Under the pieces are notes generated by a model. It worked only from the letters and a program-made list of their open reading frames with translations. It ran no database searches and had not been told where the DNA came from. A program made the position numbers and the translations under genes. From positions 2,418,001 through 2,482,000 of the forward strand of contig NZ_CP049872.1 of assembly GCF_011302915.1 (NCBI RefSeq): a DNA stretch of 64,000 bases. The letters are read 5' to 3'. Below are positions 54,963 to 64,000 of this stretch, in pieces. The stretch's first letter is position 1. Every line of letters begins with the position of its first letter. This DNA is from Thermomonas sp. HDW16 (lineage in GTDB: Bacteria > Pseudomonadota > Gammaproteobacteria > Xanthomonadales > Xanthomonadaceae).

Positions 54963-56357
54963 ATGTCGATTCACGATACCGCGATTCTAGACGACGCCGG
55001 CCACTGGCGTTCGCGCGACCTGCATGTGCTCTGGCATCCGTGCACGCAGATGCGCGAGCACCCCGACGTGTTGCCGCTGGTTCCCATCGAGCGCGGTGAA
55101 GGCGCATGGCTGGTCGGGCGCGACGGAAGGCGCTACCTCGATGCCGTATCGAGCTGGTGGACCAACCTATTCGGTCACGCCGAGCCGCGCATCGCCCAGG
55201 CCATCGCCAAACAGGCGCTCACCCTCGAACAGGTGATCCTGGCCGGCTTTTCGCATGCGCCTGCGGTGGAGCTCGCCGAGAAACTGCTGGCCATCGCCCC
55301 GCGCGAACCCGGCCGTGCGTCGCTGGCCAAGGTGTTCTATGCCGACAACGGTTCGGCTGGCGTGGAAGTCGCGCTGAAGATGGCCTTCCACTGGTTCCGC
55401 AACCGTGGCGAGGACAAACGCAGCAAGTTCGTCGCGCTTGCAAATGGTTACCACGGCGAAACCATCGGCGCGCTTTCAGTCGGCGATATCCCGTTGTATC
55501 GCCGCGTGTACGCGCCTTTGTTGGCCGAAGCCCTGTTCGCGCCCTCGCCCGACAGCTACGTTGCCGAACCGGGTGAAACCGCCGCCGAGTGCGCCGAGCG
55601 TGCCGCAGATGGCCTGCGCGAAATAATCGAACGCCATGCCGGCGAAATCTGCGCCCTGATCCTGGAACCGCGCGTGCAGTGCGCGGGCGGCATGCGCATG
55701 CACGACCCGCTGTACCTGCGCCGCGCACGCGAACTCTGCGATGCGCACGGCGTGTTCCTGATCGCCGATGAAATCGCCGTGGGCTTCGGCCGTACCGGCA
55801 CGCTGTTCGCATCCGAGCAATCCGGCGTGCAGCCCGACCTGCTATGCCTGTCGAAAGGCCTGACCGGCGGCTTCCTGCCGCTGGCGGCGGTGCTGGCGAC
55901 ACAAACGATCTACGACGGCTTCCTCGACGACTCGCGCGAACGCGCGTTCCTGCATTCGCACAGCTATACCGGCAATCCACTGGCCTGCGCGGCGGCACTG
56001 GCGACGCTTTCGATCTTCGACGCCGACGACGTGCTGGCGCGCAATCGGGCGACGGCATCGCGCATGACCGAACTTGCCGCACCCCTCGCGGAACTCCCGC
56101 ATGTCGCCGATGTCCGCCAGGCCGGGATGATCCTCGCATTCGAACTGACGCAAGGCGGCGACAAGCGCACGCCATTCGACCCGTCGTTGCGCATCGGCCT
56201 GCGCGCCTATCGCGCCGCGCTGGAACGCGGCGTGGTGCTGCGCCCGCTAGGCGACACGCTGTACTGGATGCCGCCGTACTGCATCGACGACGACCAGTTG
56301 CTGCTGCTCGCGCATACCACCCGCGACACCATCATCGAGGCCACCGCATGCGCCTGA
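54963..56357 (+). CDS. bioA: Adenosylmethionine-8-amino-7-oxononanoate aminotransferase
   Basis: A 464-residue PLP enzyme that makes 7,8-diaminopelargonic acid in biotin synthesis, using SAM as amino donor. Motifs: LWHPCTQMREHPD and SSWWTNLFGHAEPRI in the first part, YADNGSAGVEVALKMA, IADEIAVGFGRTGTLF (PLP-contacting Asp) and the PLP Lys in LCLSKGLTGG. No other bio genes are nearby, so it is an isolated member of the pathway. Its 3' end overlaps rsmE by 10 bp. Confidence 0.94.
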   Translation: MSIHDTAILDDAGHWRSRDLHVLWHPCTQMREHPDVLPLVPIERGEGAWLVGRDGRRYLDAVSSWWTNLFGHAEPRIAQAIAKQALTLEQVILAGFSHAPAVELAEKLLAIAPREPGRASLAKVFYADNGSAGVEVALKMAFHWFRNRGEDKRSKFVALANGYHGETIGALSVGDIPLYRRVYAPLLAEALFAPSPDSYVAEPGETAAECAERAADGLREIIERHAGEICALILEPRVQCAGGMRMHDPLYLRRARELCDAHGVFLIADEIAVGFGRTGTLFASEQSGVQPDLLCLSKGLTGGFLPLAAVLATQTIYDGFLDDSRERAFLHSHSYTGNPLACAAALATLSIFDADDVLARNRATASRMTELAAPLAELPHVADVRQAGMILAFELTQGGDKRTPFDPSLRIGLRAYRAALERGVVLRPLGDTLYWMPPYCIDDDQLLLLAHTTRDTIIEATACA

Positions 56358-57079
56358 CCCGCAGCCATCTCCACATGCCGCTGCAAGCCGGCAACGAAGT
56401 CGCACTCCCGGAAGACGTCGCCGCGCACCTGCTGCGCGTGCTGCGACTGCAAGTCGGCGATGCCTGCGTGTTGTTCAACGGCGATGGCCACGACTACGAC
56501 GCGCGCATCGTCCATCTCGACAAGCGCGAGGCGCGCGCGGAGGTCATCGCCGCGCGCCGCATCGACAACGAATCGCCGCTGCGCATCACCCTGCTGCAGG
56601 GCATCGCCCGTGGCGAAAAGATGGACTGGATCCTGCAGAAGGCGACGGAACTCGGCGTAGCGCGCATCCTGCCGGTCACCAGCGACCGCAGCGAAGTGAA
56701 ACTCGACGCGCAGCGCGCGGAGAAGCGGCTGGCGCACTGGCGCGGCATCGTGATCGCAGCCTGCGAGCAGAGCGGGCGCGCGATGTTGCCGGACGTCGAT
56801 GCGCCGCAATCGCTGCTGGCGGCGGCATCGCTGCGCAGCGGGCGCGGTTTCATCCTCGATCCGTTCGCCGACGATACGCTGTCGTCCCTGCGCTATGCCG
56901 AACTGCACGATTGCACCATCGCCATCGGCCCCGAAGGCGGCTGGTCGCCGCGTGATCGCGAATTGCTGGTCGTCGCGGGCTTCGAGGGGTTGCGCATCGG
57001 GCCGCGCGTACTGCGCACGGAAACCGCCGGCATCGCCGCGATTACGGCGCTGCAGGCGCTGTGCGGGGACCTCGGTTAG
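56348..57079 (+). CDS. rsmE: 16S rRNA m3U1498 methyltransferase RsmE
   Basis: A 243-residue SPOUT-class methyltransferase that methylates N3 of U1498 in 16S rRNA. PUA-like N-terminal domain (MRLTRSHLHMPLQAG, LLRVLRLQVGDACVLFNGDG), then the SPOUT knot with KATELGVARILPVTSDRSE, IAIGPEGGWSPRDRELL and LGxRVLRTETA (RIGPRVLRTETAGIAA). The ATG lies inside bioA (10-bp overlap). It meets chpC tail to tail with a 4-bp overlap in TTAG. Confidence 0.95.
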   Translation: MRLTRSHLHMPLQAGNEVALPEDVAAHLLRVLRLQVGDACVLFNGDGHDYDARIVHLDKREARAEVIAARRIDNESPLRITLLQGIARGEKMDWILQKATELGVARILPVTSDRSEVKLDAQRAEKRLAHWRGIVIAACEQSGRAMLPDVDAPQSLLAAASLRSGRGFILDPFADDTLSSLRYAELHDCTIAIGPEGGWSPRDRELLVVAGFEGLRIGPRVLRTETAGIAAITALQALCGDLG

Positions 57080-57546
57080 GCAGCGATCGCCAGCGCTTCG
57101 CCGATCTTCTCTTCCAGCGCCACCAGGTCCGGCAGCAAGGCATCGTCCTCGTTGAGGCGCACCCGGGCCAACACGCCCTCGGGTACGGCGGCATCGTCGC
57201 TATCCGAAGTCAGCGCCGCTTCGGTCACCGTCACCAGGCGCGGGAAGCCTTGGGTCAGCAAGGCGAAGAACGGATGCTTTGGATCGCCGCCCAACGCCTT
57301 CAGCACGATCACCTTGCTGCCCAGCCCACCGCGCTCGTCGGCGATGCCGGTGAAACGCGAGAACGCCACCAGCGGCAACTGCCAGCCACGCCAGCGGATA
57401 CGCCCCAGCAACCAGTCCGGCGCATCCGCCACCGGTTCCGGATCGGCGTACGACAACACTTCGGCGATGGTCGCGTTCGGCAGCAGCAGGCGCGCATCGG
57501 CGACCTGGATCAGCACGCCGCGAATGATGTTGGATGAGTCGGACAT
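57076..57546 (-). CDS. chpC: CheW-like protein, ChpC type
   Basis: A 156-residue CheW-domain protein that should couple a receptor to the ChpA kinase. Pattern: IRGVLIQVADARLLLPNATIAEVLSY at the start and PDWLLGRIRWRGWQLPLVAFSRF in the second subdomain. The gene order chpA-chpB-chpC found in Pseudomonas (downstream of pilGHIJ) is kept here, which supports ChpC over the more upstream PilI. The role would be in twitching motility/surface sensing. It lies 7 bp after chpB. Confidence 0.82.
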   Translation of the reverse strand: MSDSSNIIRGVLIQVADARLLLPNATIAEVLSYADPEPVADAPDWLLGRIRWRGWQLPLVAFSRFTGIADERGGLGSKVIVLKALGGDPKHPFFALLTQGFPRLVTVTEAALTSDSDDAAVPEGVLARVRLNEDDALLPDLVALEEKIGEALAIAA

Positions 57547-57553
57547 GGGAACC

Positions 57554-58564
57554 TCAGGCGGGCCAGCGGGCCAGCAGTTTGAGCGGAAGCTTGGCGAGGC
57601 TCACGGCCTCGCCGCCACGCGCCACCAGTGCATTGCTGGCAGCGGGATCGAAACAGTTTTCGGTGGATTGCCCCAGTGCGATGCCGCCGGCGAGGGAAAG
57701 CGCCAATGCACGATCGACCAATGCCGGATCGGCGCCGCTGAGCAGCAGCAGGGCGCTGTCGCCCGGCGCCAGGGCAGTGAAGCCCGGCTGTCCTTCGATC
57801 GACGCAAACACCAACCCGGCCGGCGCGACCTGCACGTCGATGCCGTCCGGCAGCACATGCACGGTGCCGTTGGCGACCGGATCCCCCGCTTGCGCCAGCA
57901 CGACCGGCAACTGGGTCGCGCGTTGCATCTGCCGCACCAACTTGTCGTACTGGCCGCCTTCGATGCGCTGGCGCAACAGGATCGGCCGCGGGAAACCGAC
58001 CGGCAGGCCGCCGAGCAGTTGGCGCACCGAATCGGGGCCGCCGACACCGGCGGCCACCACCACTGCGCCGGTTTTGGCCGGTGCAGCATGTTGGTTGCCG
58101 CGCGGCAGTTCGGGCATGGCCGCGACCTGCCGTTGCAACGCTTCCATCTCCGCCTTGAAGCGCGAGTCTTCACGGCCCGCAGGTGGTTTGTCGTCGATGG
58201 CCGATGGCAACGCCTTGGCCCGCGGCAGTACGTCGTCGTGCCCGTACAGCTTGGCGCCCAGATGGCGCGCCCAGCGTGCGGCTTCCCAGCCTTCGCGCTT
58301 GGCCGCGACGTCGGCGTCCTCGAACATGATCTCGAGCGCAGGATCACCCAGCACACCATCGAATTTCTGCAAAGCATGCTCCACCGCGGGATCGAGCACG
58401 ACAAGCACCGCATCGGGCGCGGTATTGCGCACGTCGTCCTCGCTGGCGGCGCCAGGATCCAACACCGCTACCACGTCCGCGCCTGCGGCAGCGACGGCCG
58501 CCTCAGTGCGCTGGCACGCATTGCCCGGGCGCGCCAGCAGCACGACGCGCTTGCGTGCGTTCAC
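57554..58564 (-). CDS. chpB: ChpB: CheB-like protein with degenerate active site
   Basis: A 336-residue protein in the place of ChpB. The N-terminal part ([20 protein letters not shown] to DAVLVVLDP) looks like a receiver remnant. Residues about 165-330 align with the CheB methylesterase, but catalytic residues are missing: the G-A-S-T-G-G nucleophile loop is AAGVGG (171-176, Gly173 for Ser), the HM pair after the Q is RI (Arg200 for His), and the G-x-D-G-A loop with catalytic Asp is LLSGADPAL. So methylesterase activity is probably lost, and a structural or binding role is more likely. The GTG start overlaps the chpA stop (GTGA). Confidence 0.85.
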   Translation of the reverse strand: MNARKRVVLLARPGNACQRTEAAVAAAGADVVAVLDPGAASEDDVRNTAPDAVLVVLDPAVEHALQKFDGVLGDPALEIMFEDADVAAKREGWEAARWARHLGAKLYGHDDVLPRAKALPSAIDDKPPAGREDSRFKAEMEALQRQVAAMPELPRGNQHAAPAKTGAVVVAAGVGGPDSVRQLLGGLPVGFPRPILLRQRIEGGQYDKLVRQMQRATQLPVVLAQAGDPVANGTVHVLPDGIDVQVAPAGLVFASIEGQPGFTALAPGDSALLLLSGADPALVDRALALSLAGGIALGQSTENCFDPAASNALVARGGEAVSLAKLPLKLLARWPA

Positions 58565-61500
58565 GACGACGAACCGTCGCCCGCGCGTTCGACCCCAAGC
58601 AGCTCGAACACGTTGCGCATGAGTTCGACCTCCTGGTACGGCTTGCCGAGGTAGCGCTGCACGCCGATCTCCATCGCGCGTTCGCGATGCTTCTCGCCGG
58701 TACGCGAGGTGATCATGATGATCGGCACGTCGCGCATGCGCGGATCCGCCTTCATCGCGGTGGCCAGCTCGTAACCGTCCATGCGCGGCATTTCGATGTC
58801 GAGCAGCATCAGGTCGGGGATGGTATCCGCCATGCGTTCCAGCGCATCCAGGCCGTCCTTCGCGGTGGCGACTTCGAAGTTGTGGCGTTCCAGCACGCGG
58901 CCGGTGACCTTGCGCATGGTGACCGAGTCGTCGACCACCATGACCAGCGGCACGCGGCGGTGTTCCGCCGCGTGCGGCACCGCGGCCACGTCGCGCGGCA
59001 TGGCCGCCTGGCGACGCACCAGCGGGGCGACGTCCAGGATCACCACCACCGAGCCATCGCCCATGATGGTGGCGCCGAAGATGCCCGGTACCGACGCCAA
59101 CTGCGGGCCACCCGACTTCACCACGATTTCGCGGTTGCCGACCACCTGGTCGATCGCCACCGCCGCGCGCAGGTCGCCGGAACGCACCAGCAGCAACGGC
59201 ATCTGGATCTGGCCTTCTGCCTTTGCGGTGGTGCTGGCGCCGACCAGGTTGCCGAGGTCGTGCAGCGCGTAGTCTTCGCCACCGTAGCGATAGGTTGCGC
59301 CCGGCTTGGCCATGTCCTCGCGGGTGATCCGGCCGACGCCGCGCACGGAGGCGATCGGCACCGCGTACTGGGTCTCGCCGATCTTGACGAACACCGCCTG
59401 CGTCACCGCCAGCGTCTGCGGCAGGCGCAGGGTGAAGGTGGTGCCTTCGCCCGGCTTGGAGGCGATGTCCAGCGAACCACCGAGCTGGCGGACTTCACTG
59501 GCGACCACGTCCATGCCGACGCCGCGACCGGCCAGGCGACTGACGGTTTCGGCAGTGGAGAAGCCCGGCTCCAGGATCAGCACATCGAGGTCGGAATCGC
59601 CGAGCACCGCATCCGGCTTGATCAGGCCGCGTTCGATGCCGCGCGCGCGGATCGCGTCTCGGTTGATGCCGCCACCGTCGTCGCTGACCTGCAACACGAC
59701 TTCCGAACCCTCGCGGCGCACCGCGACGCGGATGCTGCCTTCGTCCGCTTTGCCGGCCTTGCGACGGGCGTCCGGCGATTCCAGGCCATGCGCAACCGCG
59801 TTGCGCAACATGTGTTCCAACGGCGCGGTCATCCGCTCCAACACGTTGCGGTCGAGTTCGCCCTGCGCGCCGTCCAGCTTGAGCTGGGCTTGCTTGCCGG
59901 TTTCGCCGGCCGCCTGGCGGATGACGCGGCGCAGCCGTGGCACCAACGCGTCGAACGGCACCATGCGCGTGCGCATGAGGCCTTCCTGCAATTCCGAACT
60001 GACGCGCGATTGCTGCAGCAACAGGGTTTCGTATTGGCGGGTCAGGTCGTCCATCGACCCGTGCAGGCTCTGCAAGTCGGCCGCCGATTCGGCCAGGCCG
60101 CGCGAGAGCTGTTGCAAGGTGCTGAAACGGTCGAGTTCCAGCGGGTCGAACGATTCCTCGCCCTCGTCGCCCACGCGTTGGTAGCGGGCGATGATCTGCG
60201 CCTCGGTTTCCGCATCGAGGCGGCGCAACTGGTCGCGCAGGCGCAGGTTGGTCTGCTCCATTTCCGCGGCGGTATTGCGGAACGCGCCAAGCTGTTGCTC
60301 CAACCGCGAACGGTAGATCGCCACTTCGCCCGCGTAGTTCACCAGGCGGTCGAGCAAGTCGGCGCGGATGCGCACCTGTTCCTGCGGCGCGCGGACACCG
60401 ATGTCGTCGTCGTCGCCGAGGCCTTCGGCCACCATCGGCGCGGACAGCGGCTTGAGTTCGATCTTCTCGACCGGCTTCGACGCGAAGCGCAAGCCATCGT
60501 CGACCGCCTCGGTTTTCTTCACCGGCGCTTCGGCGCGGTTGTTGAACTCGTCGATCAGGCCGACCGGCATGCCCACCGCGCGCCGCGCAGCGACACGGGT
60601 GATCATGCCGTGCAGGCGGTCGAAACCGCGTTCGAGCAGGGGCACGCCATCGCTGCCGAGTTCGGCGCGTTGGGCGACCACTGCTTCCAGCAGAGTTTCC
60701 ATCGCATGGCCCAATTCGCCGACTGGCATGATGCCGGCCATGCGCGCGCCACCCTTCAGCGTGTGCAGCTCGCGCTGCAGGCCAACCATGGCTTCACGGC
60801 TTTCCGGCGCTTCGCGCAACTGCGCGAGCAGGCCATCGGACTGATCGAGCAGATCGCCGCCTTCCTCGACGAAGATGTCCACCAACTCGGCGTCCAGCCC
60901 GGACATGTCCAGCGCCTCGTCCGGATCCTCGGCGGAGGTCGCGCTGGCCAGCAGGGCGGTCAAGGCGGCCTGTTCGCGCGCCTTGGCGGCAGCGGCGGCT
61001 TCGGCGATCCGGCGCTCGGCTTCAACGCGCTCGGCTTCGACCTTTGCCGCCGCCATGCGTTCGACTTCCGCACGCTCGGCTACGACGCGTGCGGCGGTGA
61101 TGCGCTCGGCTTCCAGGCGATCGGCTTCCGCGCGTTCCGCGGCAAGGCGCGCGGCTTCGGCCTGCTCGGCGGCGACGCGTGCGGCCTCGGCCTCTTCCGC
61201 GGCCAGACGCTCCGCTTCCAACCGCTGCGCTTCTTCGCGCTCCGCCTGCACCCTGGCGTCCTCGATCTGGCGAGCCGCTTCCGCCTGTTCGGTGGCAAGG
61301 CGCGCGGCTTCGGCCTCTTCCGCGGCGATGCGCGCCGCTTCGGCACGCTCGGCTTCGCTGCGTGCAGCTTCTTCCGCCGCCATGCGTTCCGCTTCCAGGC
61401 GCTCGGCTTCCGCCTGTTCGGCCGCCAGACGCGCAGCTTCAGCCTGTTCCGCGGCAAGGCGTTCGGCTTCAAGGCGTTCGGCTTCGGCATGTTCGGCCGC

Positions 61501-64000
61501 CAAGCGCGCCGCTTCGGCACGTTCGGCTTCGTTGCGTTCTTCTTCCAGCCGCGCGGTTTCCGCTGCCTCGGCGATCAGGCGATCCGCCTCGGCGTTTTCG
61601 ACGGCGACACGTTCGGCTTGCTGGCGCGCAGTTTCTTCGGCGGCAACACGCTCGGCTTGCGCCTGTTCCTCGGCCAGGCGAGCGACCTCCGCTTCTTCGG
61701 CCGCAAGCCGGTCGATCTCGGCCTGCTCGTTGGCGAGGCGTTCGGACTCGACGCGTTCGGCATCCGCCGCCTCGTCTTCGGCATCGTCCATCTGGATGAA
61801 CGGCAAGTTGGCTTCCGGCAATGCATCGCGCAGACCGACGACCGAAGCCGCCAGCGTGGCGTAGAGGGGCACCTGCGCCGGCGTGGCTTGCAACGCCAGG
61901 GTGGATGCGCGCACCGCTTCGGCGACATCGCCGATCGCCGCGACACCCTGCGCGTCGGCCGGCTGGCCGGCGGCGAGCAGGCGCTTGACGTAGCCTTCCG
62001 CAGGCGAGGTGAAGGCGGTGACCGAAGGCACTTCGGTCATCGCGAAGGCGCCGTTCAGGGTGTGGATCGCGCGGAGCAATCCGTCGTTGACGCTGCCATC
62101 GCCCGCGCGCGCCTGCGCCAGCCAGGCATCGACGGTTTCCAGGTGGCTGCCGACTTCGGTACCCAGGATGTCCAGCAATACCGGATCGACCTGCACGGCC
62201 ACGGTTTCGACCGCAGGCGGCAGCGCGGCAGTTTCTTCGGCAACGGAAATCGCTTCGGCTTCGACAGGCGCTGCTGCGGTGGCGGTGCCGAGCAAGACTT
62301 CCTCGCCAGCGGCCAGGCGATCGGCCACTGCTTCCATCGATGCGAGGTCGACTGCAGTCGAGGCCTGGCCGCGCAGCGCCTCATGCAGCTGCGGCAACAC
62401 CTCGCGCACCTGGCCGACGAAGGCGACCACGGCCGGGCTGGCCGGGCGTTTGCCGTCGCGCACCTGGTTCAGCATGTTCTCGACGTGCCAGCTGAAATCG
62501 CCCAGCGTGCGAGCACCGACCAGGCGGCCGCTGCCCTTCAGGGTGTGGAACACGCGGCGGATCGGCAGCATCCGCTCCATGTCCTCGGGTTGCAGGCGCC
62601 ATGCCGGCAACAAGGTGTCGAGGTTGCCGATTTCTTCCTCGAATTCTTCCAGGAAAATCTCGCGGATCTCGTCGTCGATCTCGTCGCCGGCGTTGTCGAA
62701 ACCGGCGGTCAGTGCGACCGGGCCCGCTTGCTGGGCGACGATCGCAGGTGCCTGCGTCGCGGTTTCGGCCACCGCTTCGACCGGCGCAACGGCATGCGCG
62801 ACCACTGCCGCCTCGGTGGCATCGGCCTCCGCGGTGGTTTCGATCTCGCCGCCTTCCGGCAGCGGCCAGTAGCCGATCTGCTCCAGGCTGCCACGCGTCT
62901 TGTCGAGCAAGTCCTGGCGCTGGCCATGCGGCTCGCGCAGCGATTCCAGGTAGTACTCCATGCCGGCCAGCGCATCGGCCAGCGTGTCCAGTTGGCGGCC
63001 GCCGGGAACCAGCTTCTTGCCGATCAATTCGGCGTGGCTGTAACGGCGCAGTGCCTCCAGGTAGCCGGCGGGTTCCGGCAACTGCAGCACGCGCATCGCA
63101 CCACCGACCTCGCCCAGCAGGCGCGGCACCTGGTCCAGCGACGCATGGTCCCAATCGGTTTCGACGAAGGCGACGAAGGCATTGCGCACTTCGGCGAAAT
63201 TGGCGATCGCCTCGCGCGCCAACGCGCCCATCACCTTGCGCGACTCCTGCGCCAACAGGTCGTCGCCTGCGTCCGCATCGCCCTGGCCGAGTCGGGCGAC
63301 CTGGTCGTCAAGCGAGTGGTCGATGTAGATCAGCGCGCTGGCGACTTCCAGCAGGTCGCTCTCGCTGGGCGCGCGTGCGCCGCTGGCGATATCCGACAAC
63401 ACCTTGCGTTGTTCCTGGATGACTGTTTCGGCCGAGGCCAGGCCGACGATGCCCAGGGTATCGCCAATGCGGCCCAACGCTTCCGCCTGCGGCTGCAGGT
63501 CGGCGACGTTGCTCAGGCCCGAGCGCAGGTGCAGGTCGAGTGCGTCCTTGACGCGCAGCAGGTCTTCCTTGAGCGCGGTGGAGACGGTATCCAGCAATTC
63601 GCGGTTGCGCCCGGCAAGGCTGCCGCGGGCATGTTCGAGTTCGGCCTCGGTGGGCTCTTCCAGCAAGCTGGGCAGGACGTCCTGGCTGAGCGCGCTGGCG
63701 CCGCGCGCGGCACGCAGTTCGTTGAGTAACGGCAGCAGCACGATCGGGATGTCGCGGTGCCCGCCCTGCAAGCGTTCCAGGTAATCCGGCAACTGCACCA
63801 CGCCGCGCATCAGCGCTGCGGCGGCGTCGTCGCGATTGGTCGCGGTGCCGTCCTGAAGCGCAGCGGCCAGCTGTTCCATTTCTTCGGCCACCATTGCAGG
63901 TGCGTGCAGTTCCAGCATCCGCAACGTGCCCTGCACCTGATGCAGGTAGCTGGCGCAGGCGCGCATGCGATCGCGCTCGTCGGGCGATTCGGCGAAGGCT
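58561..64000 (-). CDS. chpA: ChpA/PilL-type hybrid histidine kinase with multiple Hpt domains, 5' end missing
   Basis: At least 1,812 residues; the start lies beyond base 64000. A giant CheA-like kinase for a type IV pilus chemosensory system. From the N-terminus: FimL-like region ([13 protein letters not shown]); Hpt with phosphorylatable His in [12 protein letters not shown] (His codon 62545-62547); Hpt-like [10 protein letters not shown] (62062-62064, Lys replaced by Asn); a 265-residue charged helical repeat of [15 protein letters not shown] type (about 60976-61757); a further Hpt, [12 protein letters not shown] (60763-60765); dimerisation helices; ATPase with N-box [11 protein letters not shown] and G-box [10 protein letters not shown]; CheW domain; C-terminal receiver with [12 protein letters not shown] and [11 protein letters not shown]. 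Coupled to chpB by GTGA. Confidence 0.92.
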   Translation of the reverse strand, partial: AFAESPDERDRMRACASYLHQVQGTLRMLELHAPAMVAEEMEQLAAALQDGTATNRDDAAAALMRGVVQLPDYLERLQGGHRDIPIVLLPLLNELRAARGASALSQDVLPSLLEEPTEAELEHARGSLAGRNRELLDTVSTALKEDLLRVKDALDLHLRSGLSNVADLQPQAEALGRIGDTLGIVGLASAETVIQEQRKVLSDIASGARAPSESDLLEVASALIYIDHSLDDQVARLGQGDADAGDDLLAQESRKVMGALAREAIANFAEVRNAFVAFVETDWDHASLDQVPRLLGEVGGAMRVLQLPEPAGYLEALRRYSHAELIGKKLVPGGRQLDTLADALAGMEYYLESLREPHGQRQDLLDKTRGSLEQIGYWPLPEGGEIETTAEADATEAAVVAHAVAPVEAVAETATQAPAIVAQQAGPVALTAGFDNAGDEIDDEIREIFLEEFEEEIGNLDTLLPAWRLQPEDMERMLPIRRVFHTLKGSGRLVGARTLGDFSWHVENMLNQVRDGKRPASPAVVAFVGQVREVLPQLHEALRGQASTAVDLASMEAVADRLAAGEEVLLGTATAAAPVEAEAISVAEETAALPPAVETVAVQVDPVLLDILGTEVGSHLETVDAWLAQARAGDGSVNDGLLRAIHTLNGAFAMTEVPSVTAFTSPAEGYVKRLLAAGQPADAQGVAAIGDVAEAVRASTLALQATPAQVPLYATLAASVVGLRDALPEANLPFIQMDDAEDEAADAERVESERLANEQAEIDRLAAEEAEVARLAEEQAQAERVAAEETARQQAERVAVENAEADRLIAEAAETARLEEERNEAERAEAARLAAEHAEAERLEAERLAAEQAEAARLAAEQAEAERLEAERMAAEEAARSEAERAEAARIAAEEAEAARLATEQAEAARQIEDARVQAEREEAQRLEAERLAAEEAEAARVAAEQAEAARLAAERAEADRLEAERITAARVVAERAEVERMAAAKVEAERVEAERRIAEAAAAAKAREQAALTALLASATSAEDPDEALDMSGLDAELVDIFVEEGGDLLDQSDGLLAQLREAPESREAMVGLQRELHTLKGGARMAGIMPVGELGHAMETLLEAVVAQRAELGSDGVPLLERGFDRLHGMITRVAARRAVGMPVGLIDEFNNRAEAPVKKTEAVDDGLRFASKPVEKIELKPLSAPMVAEGLGDDDDIGVRAPQEQVRIRADLLDRLVNYAGEVAIYRSRLEQQLGAFRNTAAEMEQTNLRLRDQLRRLDAETEAQIIARYQRVGDEGEESFDPLELDRFSTLQQLSRGLAESAADLQSLHGSMDDLTRQYETLLLQQSRVSSELQEGLMRTRMVPFDALVPRLRRVIRQAAGETGKQAQLKLDGAQGELDRNVLERMTAPLEHMLRNAVAHGLESPDARRKAGKADEGSIRVAVRREGSEVVLQVSDDGGGINRDAIRARGIERGLIKPDAVLGDSDLDVLILEPGFSTAETVSRLAGRGVGMDVVASEVRQLGGSLDIASKPGEGTTFTLRLPQTLAVTQAVFVKIGETQYAVPIASVRGVGRITREDMAKPGATYRYGGEDYALHDLGNLVGASTTAKAEGQIQMPLLLVRSGDLRAAVAIDQVVGNREIVVKSGGPQLASVPGIFGATIMGDGSVVVILDVAPLVRRQAAMPRDVAAVPHAAEHRRVPLVMVVDDSVTMRKVTGRVLERHNFEVATAKDGLDALERMADTIPDLMLLDIEMPRMDGYELATAMKADPRMRDVPIIMITSRTGEKHRERAMEIGVQRYLGKPYQEVELMRNVFELLGVERAGDGSSS

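Noticed and set aside
58555-63729. 1,724-codon open frame on the plus strand opposite chpA
   Set aside because: It is antisense to a clearly coding kinase gene; high GC and the repeated GAA/GCG codons of chpA leave the opposite frame free of stops. Its translation is low-complexity and matches no family.

Overview
The window is a 64 kb piece of a high-GC gammaproteobacterial chromosome. Gene content and protein sequences fit the Lysobacterales (Xanthomonadaceae; Lysobacter/Luteimonas/Thermomonas-like). Pointers are the sigma-DUF3619-DUF3106 group, the three-subunit PntAA/PntAB/PntB transhydrogenase, a SufT of xanthomonad type, a secreted M4 protease with PPC and P domains, a Chp-type chemosensory cluster, and several start codons that sit 6-7 nt after a -10 box, as in leaderless mRNAs. 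The genus is an inference. It is ordinary core chromosome: densely packed, many 4-bp stop/start overlaps, no insertion sequences, prophage, CRISPR, rRNA or tRNA genes seen.

Layout. 1-3.3 kb: partial YihY-like gene, then wrbA, DUF2069, a TPR-sulfotransferase and a one-domain asparaginase-like protein. 3.4-5.7 kb: secreted M4 metallopeptidase with its terminator, followed by a 442-bp AT-richer non-coding stretch. 6.1-12.4 kb: sufT and a small membrane protein from facing promoters, then pntAB-pntB, an inserted ECF sigma/DUF3619/DUF3106 operon, a lipoprotein with an HEXXH motif, and pntAA. 12.5-17.0 kb: nitroreductase, 5'-3' exonuclease, a long inverted repeat, Nudix hydrolase, GreA-like protein, prolyl aminopeptidase, prmC. 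17.0-20.4 kb: peroxide defence, with a near-consensus OxyR site and promoter before ahpC, then ahpF and oxyR. 20.4-24.5 kb: unknown protein, DMT transporter, membrane diguanylate cyclase, DUF2007. 24.6-32.5 kb: glnS, deaminase, rlmM, two ubiquinone hydroxylases, a putative transport protein beside a PduO-type cobalamin adenosyltransferase, and a histone-deacetylase-like amidohydrolase.

32.7-40.8 kb: lptD-surA-pdxA-csaA-rsmA-apaG-apaH, the enterobacterial lptD-apaH order with csaA added, then a Crp/Fnr-type regulator. 41-46.5 kb (minus strand): lgt-thyA-folA, lemA-TPM-TPM, TerC, dgkA. 46.6-52.0 kb (minus strand): response regulator, histidine kinase, MacA-like adaptor, ABC ATPase and permease, probably one self-regulated envelope export operon. 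52.1-57.1 kb: DUF486, a nudE-cysQ-mazG-DUF962 clean-up operon, bioA and rsmE. 57.1-64 kb (minus strand): chpC, chpB and chpA of a type IV pilus/twitching chemosensory system; chpA runs off the right edge.

The most notable features are a roughly 265-residue charged helical repeat inside ChpA, a ChpB that has lost its methylesterase catalytic residues, a MacA-like adaptor carrying an inserted Spy/CpxP-like helical segment beside its own two-component system, the transhydrogenase operon split by an ECF-sigma operon, and a well-formed OxyR-dependent ahpC promoter. I did not find a clearly new multi-gene system; the best candidates for undescribed biology are these protein architectures.
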